A stretch of DNA of 64,000 nt from Variovorax sp. dw_308 (GTDB lineage Bacteria > Pseudomonadota > Gammaproteobacteria > Burkholderiales > Burkholderiaceae_C). The notes under the pieces were generated by a model that saw nothing but the letters and a program-made list of their open reading frames with translations, did not search any database and was not told the DNA's origin. A program made the position numbers and the translations under genes. The stretch is taken from positions 1 to 64,000 of the forward strand of contig NZ_JAATOM010000021.1 in the NCBI RefSeq assembly GCF_019207085.1, read 5' to 3'. Shown one piece after another: positions 53,505 through 62,352 of the stretch (within the stretch, counting starts at the first letter, position 1; each line of letters starts with the position of its first letter).

Positions 53505-53527
53505 CTTTGGGGGGTCGGGATCGGGAG

Positions 53528-53656
53528 CGGGCAGCCGAACGCAGAGGTCGCAAAGGTTTCGCAGAAGTCGCAAAAGGAAATCCAAGAATATTCTTTGGAT
53601 TTCTCTTGCGACCTCTGCGTAGTTTTTGTCTTCCTTCTGCGTTCGGCTGTCCGAAT
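53528..53656. repeat. Palindromic intergenic element, family R2 copy 2
   Basis: Begins CGGGCAGCCGAACGCAGAGG, contains CGCAAAGGTTTCGCAGAAGTCGC, and ends with the complement GTTCGGCTGTCCGAAT. Close match to 40286-40404. A GTCGGGATCGGGAGCGGG run lies at its left flank. Confidence 0.8.
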
Positions 53657-53684
53657 TCTTCGGCTTCTGCGAACGCGCAAGCCC

Positions 53685-54080
53685 TCAGTCCGGCACGACG
53701 GCCGTGACCTCGATCTCCACCTTCGCGCGCTTCTCGACCAGCGCAGCCACCTGCACGCAGGTCATTGCCGGAAAGTTGCGGCCCATGGCTTCGCGGTAGA
53801 CCGGGCCGAGTTCGCGCAGGCGGGCGTTGTATTCGTCGCGGTCGGTGATGTACCAGGTCATGCGGACCATGTGCTCGGGGCCGGCGCCGGCTTCGCGCAG
53901 CACGGCGACGATGTTGCGCAGCGCCTGGCCTGTCTGTTCGATGAAGTCGTCGGAGACGAATTGCTGTTGCCCATCCCAGCCGATCTGGCCGCCCACGAAC
54001 ACTTGTGTGCCGCGGGCGGCGATGCCGTTGGCATAGCCCTTGGGTGGCAGCCAGCCGGCGGGTTGCAGGAATTGCATCAT
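53685..54080 (-). CDS. RidA/YjgF-family enamine-imine deaminase
   Basis: 131 residues from ATG 54080 (MMQFLQPAGWLPPKGYANGI); a TTG at 54086 is possible but less likely. RidA fold: VFVGGQIGWDGQ, and the acid/Arg end FPAMTCVQVAALVEKRAKVE. Members hydrolyse reactive enamines and imines to ketones and ammonia. It is the last gene of an operon that would form an amino-ene-carboxyl-CoA intermediate, so removal of that amine is a likely job (inference). Confidence 0.9.
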   Translation of the reverse strand: MMQFLQPAGWLPPKGYANGIAARGTQVFVGGQIGWDGQQQFVSDDFIEQTGQALRNIVAVLREAGAGPEHMVRMTWYITDRDEYNARLRELGPVYREAMGRNFPAMTCVQVAALVEKRAKVEIEVTAVVPD

Positions 54081-54082
54081 TG

Positions 54083-55693
54083 TCAAAGACTCCTCAGTTT
54101 GAAACGTTGCAACTTGCCGGTTTCGGTGCGCGGCAAGCTGTCGACAAAAGTGATTTCGCGCGGGTACTTGTAGGGGGCGATGGTGGCCTTGACGTGGTCC
54201 TGCAGCGCTTTCACCATCTCGGCGTCAGCATCGTTACCGGGCTTGAGCACGCAGAAGGCCTTGACGATCATGCCGCGCTCCGCGTCGGGCTTGCCGATCA
54301 CGCCGCATTCGGCCACCGCAGGGTGCTGGAGCAGCGCGTCCTCGACCTCGGGGCCGCCGACGTTGTAGCCGGCGGTGACGATCATGTCGTCGGCGCGGGA
54401 CTGGTAGAAGAAATAGCCATCGTCGTCTTCCACGAACGCGTCGCCGGGGTAGTTCCAGCCGTTCTTCACGTAGGCTGCCTGGCGCGGGTCGTCCAGATAG
54501 CGGCAACCCACCGGGCCGATGATCGCGAGCTTGCCGACGGTGCCGCGTGGGACTTCGTTCCCTTCCTCGTCGACCACCTTGGCTGTGAAGCCCGGCACGG
54601 CCTTGCCGATGGCGCCGCGGCGGACCTCTTCCGGCGCGGCGGAGATGTAGATGTGGAAGACCTCGGTGCCGCCGATGCCGTCCAGCATCTCGATGCCGGT
54701 GGCTTCCTTCCAGAGCTGGCGCGTGGCATCGGGCAGCGCCTCGCCGGCGCTGACGCTGATGCGCAGGCTGGGCACGCCGATCTGCTTGGCGAAGGGCGCG
54801 ACCTGGCGGTAGAAGGTGGGCGCGGTGTAGGTGATGGTGGCGCCGGATTCGTTGATCAGCTTGACCATGCCCTCGGGGCTGTAGCTGCCGTCGGGAAAGA
54901 AGACCGAGGCGCCTGCCCACATCGGGAAGATCAGCAGGCCGCCGAGGCCGAAGGTGAAGGCCAGCGGGGGCGAACCGAGCACGATGTCCTCCGGGCGAGC
55001 GCGCAGCACATGGCGCGGCCAGGTCTCGCACATGGCGAGCACGTCGCGATGCGTGGAGATGGGCGCCTTGGGCTTGCCGGTGGTGCCGGAGGTGAATGCC
55101 AGCAAGGCGATATCGTCCGCAGCGGTCGGGCAGGCGGTGAAGCGGCCGCTCTTGGTGGCGGCGTGAGCCTCGAGCGACGTGGGGCTATCGGTTTGGTTGA
55201 ACGCGATGATCGTCTTCAGCACCGGATGGTCGGCGCGTGCGGCCTCGAGTTCGGGCAGCAGCTTGCCGTCGCAGAGTGCGGCCGCGGGCTGGGACTTCTC
55301 GATGATGTCGCCCAGTTCCTTCGCGCGCAGCAACGGCATCGTCGCGACCGCGATCAGGCCGGCTTTGACGACGGCGAGCCAGGACAGGGCCATCTGGATC
55401 GAGTTGCCGCCGCGCAGCAGGACCCGGTTGCCCGGCACGAGACGCAGGTCTTCGGTCAGCACCTGCGCGATGCGGTTGACTTCGACGGCCGCCTGCGCAT
55501 AGGTGAGGGTGCGCGTGGGGGAGCGCAGCATGGGGTTGTCGGCGAAGCCCTTCGCCGGGGCCTTGTCGAGCAGCTCCTCGACGAGGTTCAACTGGTCTGG
55601 CAACTGAAGCTCCGGCAGGTCGTACCGGAACATGGGCAGTTGCTCCGGCGGCGGCAGCCGGTCGTGGACGAAGCGGTCGACTTGTGCGGTCAT
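54083..55693 (-). CDS. 2-aminobenzoate-CoA (benzoate-type) ligase
   Basis: 536 residues. AMP-binding/acyl-CoA synthetase fold: TSGTTGKPK (P-loop-like A3 motif) near residue 205, GIGGTEVFHIY, YFFYQSRADDMIVTAGYNVG and the C-terminal lysine loop PRTETGKLQRF. It adenylates an aromatic acid and transfers it to CoA. With the bifunctional monooxygenase and RidA in the operon, 2-aminobenzoate is the best guess; benzoate or salicylate cannot be excluded. Gap of 153 bases to the gene before it. Confidence 0.9.
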   Translation of the reverse strand: MTAQVDRFVHDRLPPPEQLPMFRYDLPELQLPDQLNLVEELLDKAPAKGFADNPMLRSPTRTLTYAQAAVEVNRIAQVLTEDLRLVPGNRVLLRGGNSIQMALSWLAVVKAGLIAVATMPLLRAKELGDIIEKSQPAAALCDGKLLPELEAARADHPVLKTIIAFNQTDSPTSLEAHAATKSGRFTACPTAADDIALLAFTSGTTGKPKAPISTHRDVLAMCETWPRHVLRARPEDIVLGSPPLAFTFGLGGLLIFPMWAGASVFFPDGSYSPEGMVKLINESGATITYTAPTFYRQVAPFAKQIGVPSLRISVSAGEALPDATRQLWKEATGIEMLDGIGGTEVFHIYISAAPEEVRRGAIGKAVPGFTAKVVDEEGNEVPRGTVGKLAIIGPVGCRYLDDPRQAAYVKNGWNYPGDAFVEDDDGYFFYQSRADDMIVTAGYNVGGPEVEDALLQHPAVAECGVIGKPDAERGMIVKAFCVLKPGNDADAEMVKALQDHVKATIAPYKYPREITFVDSLPRTETGKLQRFKLRSL

Positions 55694-55846
55694 TGCGTAA
55701 CCTCGGTGCTGTGCGCTGCGACGCGGGCTGGCATGGGGCGGCTGGACGCAGAGGCGATCGCCTCCGCGCGTGGCACGTCGCGCCCTCGCTGCCCGTTAAG
55801 GGGGCGCGGGCTTTGCTTGGGGCGGCTCGACACTGCGCTCATGGAT
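55694..55846. other. Spacer with palindromes inside the aminobenzoate operon
   Basis: Contains a perfect 14-base palindrome GAGGCGATCGCCTC (55751-55764) and a GCGCCCTCGCTGCC stretch also found in other intergenic repeats of this window. No gene. Separates two genes of one operon. Confidence 0.5.
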
Positions 55847-57040
55847 CTATCCCCGCAAGACGGACTTGCCGATGATGAGTTGTTGGACCTCGGTCGCGCC
55901 TTCGTAGATGCGCAGCGACCGGATGTCGCGGTACAGGCTCTCGACCTTGTTGCCGACCTGCACGCCCAGCCCGCCATGCAACTGCAGCGCCATGTCGATG
56001 ACGCGCTGCGCGTTCTCGGTGGCGGTCATCTTGGCCATGGCGGCGGCGGCGGTGAGGTCGCCGGAGGGCTTCTGGCCGGCGCGCTCGGATTCGTCGCGCA
56101 TCCATGCGGCGCGGTAGGTGAGCAGGGCGGCGGCATCAACCAGGGCGGCCATGTCGCCTAGCTTGGCCTGGGTGAGTTGGAAGTCGGCAAGCGCGTGGCC
56201 GAACATCTGGCGGCGCTGGGCATGCGCGACGGCTTCCGCCAACGCACGGCGCGCCATGCCGAGAGCGGCGGCTGCGACCGAGGCGCGGAAGATGTCGAGG
56301 GTCCGCATGGCCAGCTTGAAGCCGCCGTTGAGATCGCCGAGTTGCGCGTTGCGGGGCACTTCGCATGACTCGAACTTCAAGGTGGCCAGGGGGTGCGGCG
56401 CCATCACGTGGATGTGGGCCGACGTGTCGAGCCCCTGGCTCGTAGCGTCGACGATGAAGGCGGTGATGCCGCGCGTGCCGCCGGTGGGATCGGTCTTGGC
56501 GAACGTGCAGTAGAAGTCCGCGATGCCGCCGTTGCTGATCCAGGTCTTGGTGCCGTCGAGCTTCCAGCCGCTGGCGGTGGCATCGGCGCGCATGGCCATG
56601 GCGCCGACGTCGGAGCCGGCGTTGGGCTCGCTCAGCGCGAAGGCGGCGATCTTGCTGCCGTTGGCGACGGCGGGGAGGTAGGCAGCTTGTTGCGCAGGGC
56701 TGCCGGCCAGCGTGATCGCGCCGCTGCCGAGGCCCTGCATCGCGAAGGCGAAGTCAGCGAGGGGTGAGTGGTAGGCCAGGGTCTCGCGCAGCAGCACGAG
56801 GGCGCGGGAATCGAGGCGCTCCAGCGCGCCGCCGGAAGCCGCGGGCACGCAGTAGCGCAGCCAGCCGCCTTCGCCGAGGCGGCGGACCCAGTCGCGGCAG
56901 GCCGCGCGGTCGTCGCTTTCATCGACATCCTGGGCGGCGGCCCAAGGCAGCAGGCCTTGCGCTAGGGCGCGATGGGCGTCGTCGAAGAAGGGCAGCGCGA
57001 GGTGCGCGGTCGATGGGGGAGTGGGCGGTGGTGTGTTCAT
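55847..57040 (-). CDS. Acyl-CoA dehydrogenase family protein
   Basis: 397 residues starting MNTPPPTPPSTAHLALPFFD. FAD-dependent ACAD fold: AFALSEPNAGSDVGAMAMRA, TKTWISNGGIADFYC and C-terminal LQLHGGLGVQVGNKVESLYR and IYEGATEVQQLIIG. Removes hydrogens alpha-beta to a CoA thioester; here it would act in the beta-oxidation-like steps after ring reduction. The active-site base (usually a Glu) lies in the IYEGATE motif as in many family members. Part of the minus-strand operon. Confidence 0.92.
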   Translation of the reverse strand: MNTPPPTPPSTAHLALPFFDDAHRALAQGLLPWAAAQDVDESDDRAACRDWVRRLGEGGWLRYCVPAASGGALERLDSRALVLLRETLAYHSPLADFAFAMQGLGSGAITLAGSPAQQAAYLPAVANGSKIAAFALSEPNAGSDVGAMAMRADATASGWKLDGTKTWISNGGIADFYCTFAKTDPTGGTRGITAFIVDATSQGLDTSAHIHVMAPHPLATLKFESCEVPRNAQLGDLNGGFKLAMRTLDIFRASVAAAALGMARRALAEAVAHAQRRQMFGHALADFQLTQAKLGDMAALVDAAALLTYRAAWMRDESERAGQKPSGDLTAAAAMAKMTATENAQRVIDMALQLHGGLGVQVGNKVESLYRDIRSLRIYEGATEVQQLIIGKSVLRG

Positions 57041-57051
57041 GTCGTCAGGAA

Positions 57052-57114
57052 GCGGGAACGGTCGGGAACGATGCGAGAACGGGAACGCGAGCGGGAGCGG
57101 GAGCGGGAACGCGA
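57052..57114. repeat. G/A-rich short tandem repeats
   Basis: Imperfect units of GCGGGA and ACGGGA types, with three perfect GCGGGA hexamers at 57091-57108. It abuts the palindrome at 57123. A shorter run of the same hexamers flanks R2 copy 2. Confidence 0.6.
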
Positions 57115-57122
57115 GCAGACAG

Positions 57123-57238
57123 CCGGACACAAAGGACGCGAAGGTTCCTCGAAGGACGCGAAAGAAAAACCGGGAAACCGGAACTGGCTGTTTGCATCTT
57201 TCGCGTCCTTCGCGTTCCTTCGCGACCTTTGCGTCCGG
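57123..57238. repeat. Palindromic element R2-like (diverged), inside the operon
   Basis: Arms CCGGACACAAAGGACGCGAAGG... and complement ending CTTTGCGTCCGG; about 40-base arms with a 30-base centre. Same architecture as R2 but a different sequence (GGACGCGAAGG in place of CGCAGAAGTCGC). Confidence 0.65.
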
Positions 57239-57264
57239 TCAAGTCCGTATTCCACGGTGCCAGA

Positions 57265-58119
57265 TCAGTCGCCCTGGAACGCCGGCTTGCGCTTGTTCGC
57301 GAACGCTTCGTAGGCGCGCTTGAAGTCTTCGGTCTGCATGCAGATCGCCTGCGCCTGCGCTTCGGCTTCGATGGCCTGGTCGATGGTCATGGACCATTCC
57401 TGCGACAGCATGGTCTTGGTCATGCCGTGCGCGAAGCTCGGGCCCGCGGCCAGTTCGCGCGCGACGGCGGTGGCGGCGCCGAGCAACGCATCGCTTTCAT
57501 GCAGCGCGTTGAAGAAGCCCCAGGCGTGGCCTTCGGTGGCGGTCATCGCGCGGCCGGTGAACAGCAGTTCCGAGGCGCGGCCCTGGCCGATCATGCGCGG
57601 CAGCAGCGCACAGGCGCCCATGTCCGCGCCGGCCAGGCCGACGCGGGTGAACAGGAAGGCGGTCTTCGTCGCCGGCGTGCCGAAGCGGATGTCGCAGGCC
57701 AGCGCGATCATGGCGCCGGCGCCGGCGCAGATGCCGTCGATGGCGCCGATGATCGGTTGCGGGCAGGCGCGGATCGCCTTGACCAGGTCGCCGGTCATGC
57801 GCGTGAATTCGAGCAGCGCGGGCATCTCCATCTTCGTGAGCGGGCCGATGATCTCGTGTACGTCGCCGCCCGAGCAGAAGTTGCCGCCGGCGCCGGTGAT
57901 GACGATGACCTTCACGTCGGTCGCGTAGGTGAGGGCACGGAACAGGTCGCGCAGCTCGGCGTACGAGTCGAAGGTGAGCGGGTTCTTGCGCTCGGGCCGG
58001 TTCAGCGTGACGGTGCCGATGCCGTCCGCGAAGGACCAGGCGAAATGCTTCGCCGAATACGACGCCTTGGGTTCGAACTGCGCGTGCATGGGGTTGCCGG
58101 CGCTGATGTAGTGCTTCAT
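57265..58119 (-). CDS. Enoyl-CoA hydratase/isomerase family protein
   Basis: 284 residues. Crotonase fold with VTLNRPERKNPL, oxyanion-hole loop GAGGNFCSGGDVHEI near residue 78, and IGAIDGICAGAGAMIALACD near 127. Would hydrate or open the ring-derived CoA ester. ATGA overlap with the MarR gene upstream. Length matches the longer enoyl-CoA hydratases of aminobenzoyl-CoA clusters (from memory). Confidence 0.92.
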   Translation of the reverse strand: MKHYISAGNPMHAQFEPKASYSAKHFAWSFADGIGTVTLNRPERKNPLTFDSYAELRDLFRALTYATDVKVIVITGAGGNFCSGGDVHEIIGPLTKMEMPALLEFTRMTGDLVKAIRACPQPIIGAIDGICAGAGAMIALACDIRFGTPATKTAFLFTRVGLAGADMGACALLPRMIGQGRASELLFTGRAMTATEGHAWGFFNALHESDALLGAATAVARELAAGPSFAHGMTKTMLSQEWSMTIDQAIEAEAQAQAICMQTEDFKRAYEAFANKRKPAFQGD

Positions 58120-58598
58120 GCGATTTCGGTGTTGTTCGTGGTGGTGGGGGTGGTTTGCTTGACCTTGCCGAGCAGCTTGTGCAACTGCGCGATCTCCTTC
58201 GCGTTGAGCCCGGCGAAGGCATCGACGATCCAGGCTTCGTGCTTCTGCGCCATCTCGTTGAAGAGCTTGCGGCCGCGCGGCGTGAGGCGTACGCGCCAGG
58301 CGCGGCGGTCGTTGGCGACGTCGACGCGCTCGACCAGGCCTTCGGTGACGAGCTGGTCGGTGATGCCGGTGACGTTGCCGCCGGTGACCATCATGCGGCG
58401 CGAGAGTTCGTTCATCTTCAGGCCCTCCGGCGCGCGCTCCAGTTGCGACATCAGGTCGAAGCGCGGCAGGGTGGTGGAGAACTGCTCGCGCAGGCTGTTG
58501 CGCACCTGCTTCTCGATCAACTGCGTGCAGGTCAGCAGGCGCAGCCAGAGGCGCAGTTCGTCGGGGTGTTCGCTGTGGGCGCGGGCTTCGAGGTCCAT
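58116..58598 (-). CDS. MarR-family transcriptional regulator
   Basis: 160 residues starting MDLEARAHSEHPDELRLWLR. Winged HTH with KMNELSRRMMVTGGNVTGIT and wing VDVANDRRAWRVRLTPRGRK. Second gene of the operon it probably controls: MarR proteins release a palindrome when an aromatic CoA or acid binds, and one lies over the operon promoter. Start one base after the stop of the upstream gene. Confidence 0.92.
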   Translation of the reverse strand: MDLEARAHSEHPDELRLWLRLLTCTQLIEKQVRNSLREQFSTTLPRFDLMSQLERAPEGLKMNELSRRMMVTGGNVTGITDQLVTEGLVERVDVANDRRAWRVRLTPRGRKLFNEMAQKHEAWIVDAFAGLNAKEIAQLHKLLGKVKQTTPTTTNNTEIA

Positions 58599-58599
58599 G

Positions 58600-60978
58600 T
58601 CACTCCACCGGAACGGCCTTGGCCGTCGTGGGTTGCAGGGCCGCAGCCATCTCCTTCTGCTTGGCGATCTCGCGGTACATCTGGTCGCGCCCGCTGAGGT
58701 ACTGCTTCGGCCATTCCACCGCGCGGCTTTCGAGCTTGGCGGCTTCGTGCAATGTCCAGGCGGGGTCGGCCAGGTGCGGGCGCGCCACGGCGCAGAGGTC
58801 GGCGCGGCCGGCGGCGATGATGCTGTTGGCCTGGTCGGCGTCGGTGATGGCACCGACGGCGATGGTCGAGATGCCGACCTCGTTGCGGATGCGGTCGGCG
58901 AACGGCGTCTGGTACATGCGGCCGTAGACGGGCTTGGCGGCGCGGGTGGTCTGGCCGGAGGAGACGTCGATGAAGTCGGCGCCTGCCGCTTTGAACAGGC
59001 GCGCGACCTCGATGGCGTCGTCGCCCGTGTTGCCGCCGGGTGCCCAGTCGTGCGCGGAGATGCGCACGCTCATCGGCTTGTCGGCGGGCCACACGGCGCG
59101 CATCGCCTTGAACACTTCAAGCGGGTAGCGGCAGCGCGCATGGATGTCACCGGCGTATTCGTCGGTGCGCAGGTTGGTCAGCGGGCTGATGAAGGAGGCG
59201 AGCAGATAGCCGTGGGCGCAGTGCAGCTCGAGCCAGTCGAAGCCGGCTTCGGCGGCGCGGCGCGTGGAGTCGACGAACTGGTCGCGCATGAGGTCCATGT
59301 CGGCGCGGCTCATTTCGGCGGGCAACTGGTTCTGCTCGCCGTAGGCCAGCGCGCTCGCCGACAACAGCGGCCAGTTGCCGGACGGCAGCGGCTCGTCGGT
59401 GCCTTCCCAACCGACTTGCGTCGAACCCTTGGGGCCGCTGTGGCCGAGCTGCATGCCGATGCGCGCGCTGCTCTGCGCATGCACGAAGTCGACGATGCGC
59501 TTGAAGGCGGCTTGCTGCGTGTCGTTGTAGAGGCCGGTGCAGGCGGGCGTGATGCGGCCTTCGGGCGTGGGGCTGGTCATCTCGACCATCACCATCGCCG
59601 CGCCGCCCAGCGCGCGTGCGCCCAAGTGCACGAGGTGGAAGTCCTGCGGCACGCCGTCGACCGCGCTGTAGGTGGCCATGGGCGAGACGATGATCCGGTT
59701 CTTCAGCGTGAGGCCGCGCACGGTCAGCGGCATCAGCATCGGCGGGACGCGCTTGCCGCCGGCCAGCCATTGTTCGTAGCCGCCGAGCCACTTCGCATCG
59801 CGCAGGCGCAGGTTCTCGTGGCTGATGCGTTGCGAGCGCGTGAGAAGCGAATAGGCGAACTGCTCGACCTCCATGCCGCTGTAGCGCGTGACGTTCTCGA
59901 ACCATTCGGTCGAGTTGCGCGCGGCGTTCTGGATCTTCAGCACCTCGACGCTGCGCCGGCCTTCGTAGGCTTCCAGCACCTGTTCGACATCGCCACCTTC
60001 GCTGGAGACTTGCGCAAAGGTGTTGGCCAGGTCGATCGCGTCTTCGAGCGCCAGCTTGGTGCCGGAGCCGATCGAGAAGTGCGCGGTGTGCGCCGCATCG
60101 CCCATGAGCACCACCGGCACCGACTTGCCGCCGATGTCGACGCGATGCGTCCAGTGCCCGCAGACCACGCGCGGGAAGCGAATCCAGTTGGCGGAGCCGC
60201 GCAGGTGGGTGGCGTTGCTGATGAGGGCGTTGCCGTCGAGGTAGGGCGCGAAGAGTTTTTCGCAGAAGGCGATGGCTTCGGGCTGTTCCATCTGGTCGAG
60301 GCCGTGGGCCTTCCAGACTTCTTCCGGCGTTTCGACGATGAAGGTGGAGGTGTCGGCGTCGAACTGGTAGGCATGGGCCTGGAACCAGCCGTGTTCGGTC
60401 TGCTCGAACGCAAAGGTGAAGGCGTCGAACTTCTTCTTGGTGCCGAGCCAGACGAAGCGACACAGGCGGGTGTCGATGTCGGGCTGGTAGACGTCGGCGT
60501 AGCGCGTGCGGATGCGGCTGTTGAGGCCGTCGCTGGCGATGACGAGGTCGGCTTCGTATTGGGCGGCAAGCGCCTGGTCGTCGGTGGCGTCGCATTCGAA
60601 GACGAGGTCGACGCCCAGTGCCAGGCAGCGCTCCTGCAGGATGTTGAGCAGGCGCTTGCGGCCGATGCCGCAGAAGCCGTGGCCGCCGGAGCGCACGCTG
60701 CGGCCCTTGAAGAAGACCTCGATGTCGTCCCAGTGGTTGAAGGCGTCGCCGATGAGGGCTGCGGTGGGCGCATCGGCGGCGGCCAGGTTGGCCAGCGTCT
60801 GGTCGCTGAGCACCACGCCCCAGCCGAAGGTGTCGAAGGGGCGGTTGCGCTCGACGACGGTGACGGTCAGGTCAGGCCAGCGCGCTTTCATCAACAGCGC
60901 GAAGTACAGACCGGCGGGGCCACCCCCGATGCACAACACACGGCGGAGGGCGGGAGAGGGCAACTTTGGGCAATTCAT
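58600..60978 (-). CDS. Bifunctional 2-aminobenzoyl-CoA (or salicylyl-CoA) monooxygenase/reductase
   Basis: 792 residues starting MNCPKLPSPALRRVLCIGGG. N-terminal half (about 1-385): FAD aromatic hydroxylase with CIGGGPAGLYFA near residue 17 and GDAAHTAHFSIGSGTKLALE near 290. C-terminal half (about 400-780): old-yellow-enzyme-type NADH:flavin oxidoreductase (MLMPLTVRGLTLKNRIIVSP, LHCAHGYLLASFISPLTNLR). The domain pair matches 2-aminobenzoyl-CoA monooxygenase/reductase, which hydroxylates then reduces the ring of the CoA ester; salicylyl-CoA 5-hydroxylase is the other annotation used. First gene of the operon. Confidence 0.92.
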   Translation of the reverse strand: MNCPKLPSPALRRVLCIGGGPAGLYFALLMKARWPDLTVTVVERNRPFDTFGWGVVLSDQTLANLAAADAPTAALIGDAFNHWDDIEVFFKGRSVRSGGHGFCGIGRKRLLNILQERCLALGVDLVFECDATDDQALAAQYEADLVIASDGLNSRIRTRYADVYQPDIDTRLCRFVWLGTKKKFDAFTFAFEQTEHGWFQAHAYQFDADTSTFIVETPEEVWKAHGLDQMEQPEAIAFCEKLFAPYLDGNALISNATHLRGSANWIRFPRVVCGHWTHRVDIGGKSVPVVLMGDAAHTAHFSIGSGTKLALEDAIDLANTFAQVSSEGGDVEQVLEAYEGRRSVEVLKIQNAARNSTEWFENVTRYSGMEVEQFAYSLLTRSQRISHENLRLRDAKWLGGYEQWLAGGKRVPPMLMPLTVRGLTLKNRIIVSPMATYSAVDGVPQDFHLVHLGARALGGAAMVMVEMTSPTPEGRITPACTGLYNDTQQAAFKRIVDFVHAQSSARIGMQLGHSGPKGSTQVGWEGTDEPLPSGNWPLLSASALAYGEQNQLPAEMSRADMDLMRDQFVDSTRRAAEAGFDWLELHCAHGYLLASFISPLTNLRTDEYAGDIHARCRYPLEVFKAMRAVWPADKPMSVRISAHDWAPGGNTGDDAIEVARLFKAAGADFIDVSSGQTTRAAKPVYGRMYQTPFADRIRNEVGISTIAVGAITDADQANSIIAAGRADLCAVARPHLADPAWTLHEAAKLESRAVEWPKQYLSGRDQMYREIAKQKEMAAALQPTTAKAVPVE

Positions 60979-60986
60979 GGTCGAAT

Positions 60987-61014
60987 AGTTTAGGCTTAAA
61001 CAATCATATGTCAA
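60987..61014 (-). promoter_or_regulatory. Promoter and overlapping MarR-type operator of the aminobenzoate operon
   Basis: Read leftward: -35 TTGACA (61014-61009), 16-base spacer, -10 TAAACT (60992-60987). A GTTTA-N4-TAAAC palindrome at 60988-61001 overlaps the -10 and spacer, the expected place for a MarR repressor. It is 8 bases from the start codon of the first gene. Binding by the MarR protein of the operon is inferred. Confidence 0.75.
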
Positions 61015-61079
61015 TGGACTACAGCGTGAATGGGCCAAGCCGGTTGACGATTGAGTAACAGATCGCAAGAATCTTTCGC

Positions 61080-62345
61080 ATGCAAAGCTTGATACCGAAG
61101 ATCGAGTCGCGCCTGGACACGCTTGCCGTGCCTATTGCGCTGGAGCTGCCCGACGGGCGGCGCGTTGCGAAGCCTGGCTCGCGCGTGACGCTGGCCTTCT
61201 CGGACTGGTCGGGGCTGGCCAAGCTCGCGGCCAGTCAGATCGGTGCGCTCGGGGAGTTGTACGTCGAGGGCAGGGTGCAGATCGAAGGCGCGATGCGCGA
61301 TCTGACCGATGTGGCCGTTGGCCTGCTGCCGGGCAATCCGGCTGAAACCAACACGGGCTGGTGGGGTCGGCTGCTGCGGCGGGCCAAGTCCCGCGGCGCG
61401 CATTCGCTCAACAAGGATGCCGCGCAGATCGAATTCCACTACGACGTGTCGGACGATTTCTATGCCCTGTGGCTGGACCCGCGGCGCGTCTATTCCTGCG
61501 CGTACTTCAAGACGCCCGAGCTGACGCTGGCTCAGGCGCAGGAGGCCAAGCTGGACCACATCTGCCGCAAGCTGCTGCTGCAGCCAGGGCAGCGCTTCCT
61601 GGACATCGGCTCGGGCTGGGGCGCCTTGCTGATGTGGGCGGCCGAGCACTACGGCGTGGATGCAACCGGAATCACGTTGTCGAAGAACCAGCACGCCTAC
61701 GTGCAGCAGCTCATCGACGCCAGGGGACTGGGCGGGCGCGTGCGCGTGGAGCTGCGCGATTACCGGGAGCTGGCGGCCGACAAGCCCTTCGACCGCATCG
61801 CGTCCGTGGGGATGTTCGAGCACGTGGGGGCGGCCAACATGCGTGCCTATTTCGCCCGCATCGACGAACTGCTGGTGCCCGGCGGCATGGTCATGAACCA
61901 CGGCATCACGTCGGGTCGGCTCGACCAGCACCAACTGGGCAACGGCATGGGCGACTTCATCGAGAAGTACATCTTCCCGGGTGGCGAATTGCTGCACGTC
62001 ACGCATGTGCTGCGCGAGATGGCGGCGGCGGGCCTGGAGATGGTCGATACCGAGAACCTGCGGCCGCATTACGCGCGCACGCTATGGAATTGGTCGGACG
62101 CCCTCGAAGGCAGGCTGGACGCCGCGCTGGCGGTGCTGCAGCGCTCCACCGGCAGCCGCGAGCGGGCGGAGCGCATCCTGCGCGCCTATCGTCTTTACCT
62201 GGCCGGATCGGCCATGAGTTTCGAGCAGGGCTGGATCTCGCTGCACCAGATGCTTGCCATCAAGCCGGACGGCAACAAGGACACGGGCTTGATGCGTGGC
62301 GCACATTCGGCGTACCCTTTCGTCCGCGACCACATTTACCGGTAA
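61080..62345 (+). CDS. cfa: Cyclopropane-fatty-acyl-phospholipid synthase-family methyltransferase
   Basis: 421 residues. SAM-binding DIGSGWGALLMWAAE near residue 176 and CFA motifs FHYDVSDDFYALWLDPRRVY (near 122), SVGMFEHVGAANMRAYF (near 244), YIFPGGELLHVTHVLR and MSFEQGWISLHQML. Adds a methylene or methyl from SAM to lipid double bonds at the membrane face. Related enzymes may act on other substrates, so the gene name is tentative. Divergent from the aminobenzoate operon. Confidence 0.88.
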   Translation: MQSLIPKIESRLDTLAVPIALELPDGRRVAKPGSRVTLAFSDWSGLAKLAASQIGALGELYVEGRVQIEGAMRDLTDVAVGLLPGNPAETNTGWWGRLLRRAKSRGAHSLNKDAAQIEFHYDVSDDFYALWLDPRRVYSCAYFKTPELTLAQAQEAKLDHICRKLLLQPGQRFLDIGSGWGALLMWAAEHYGVDATGITLSKNQHAYVQQLIDARGLGGRVRVELRDYRELAADKPFDRIASVGMFEHVGAANMRAYFARIDELLVPGGMVMNHGITSGRLDQHQLGNGMGDFIEKYIFPGGELLHVTHVLREMAAAGLEMVDTENLRPHYARTLWNWSDALEGRLDAALAVLQRSTGSRERAERILRAYRLYLAGSAMSFEQGWISLHQMLAIKPDGNKDTGLMRGAHSAYPFVRDHIYR

Positions 62346-62352
62346 GAACCAC

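Noticed and set aside
57052..57114. Hexamer repeats as a CRISPR-like array
   Set aside because: Units are too short, have no spacers and no cas genes are present.
56764..60993. Very long plus-strand frame (1409 codons) over the aminobenzoate operon
   Set aside because: Antisense reading across three well-supported genes and two repeats; no domain recognised.
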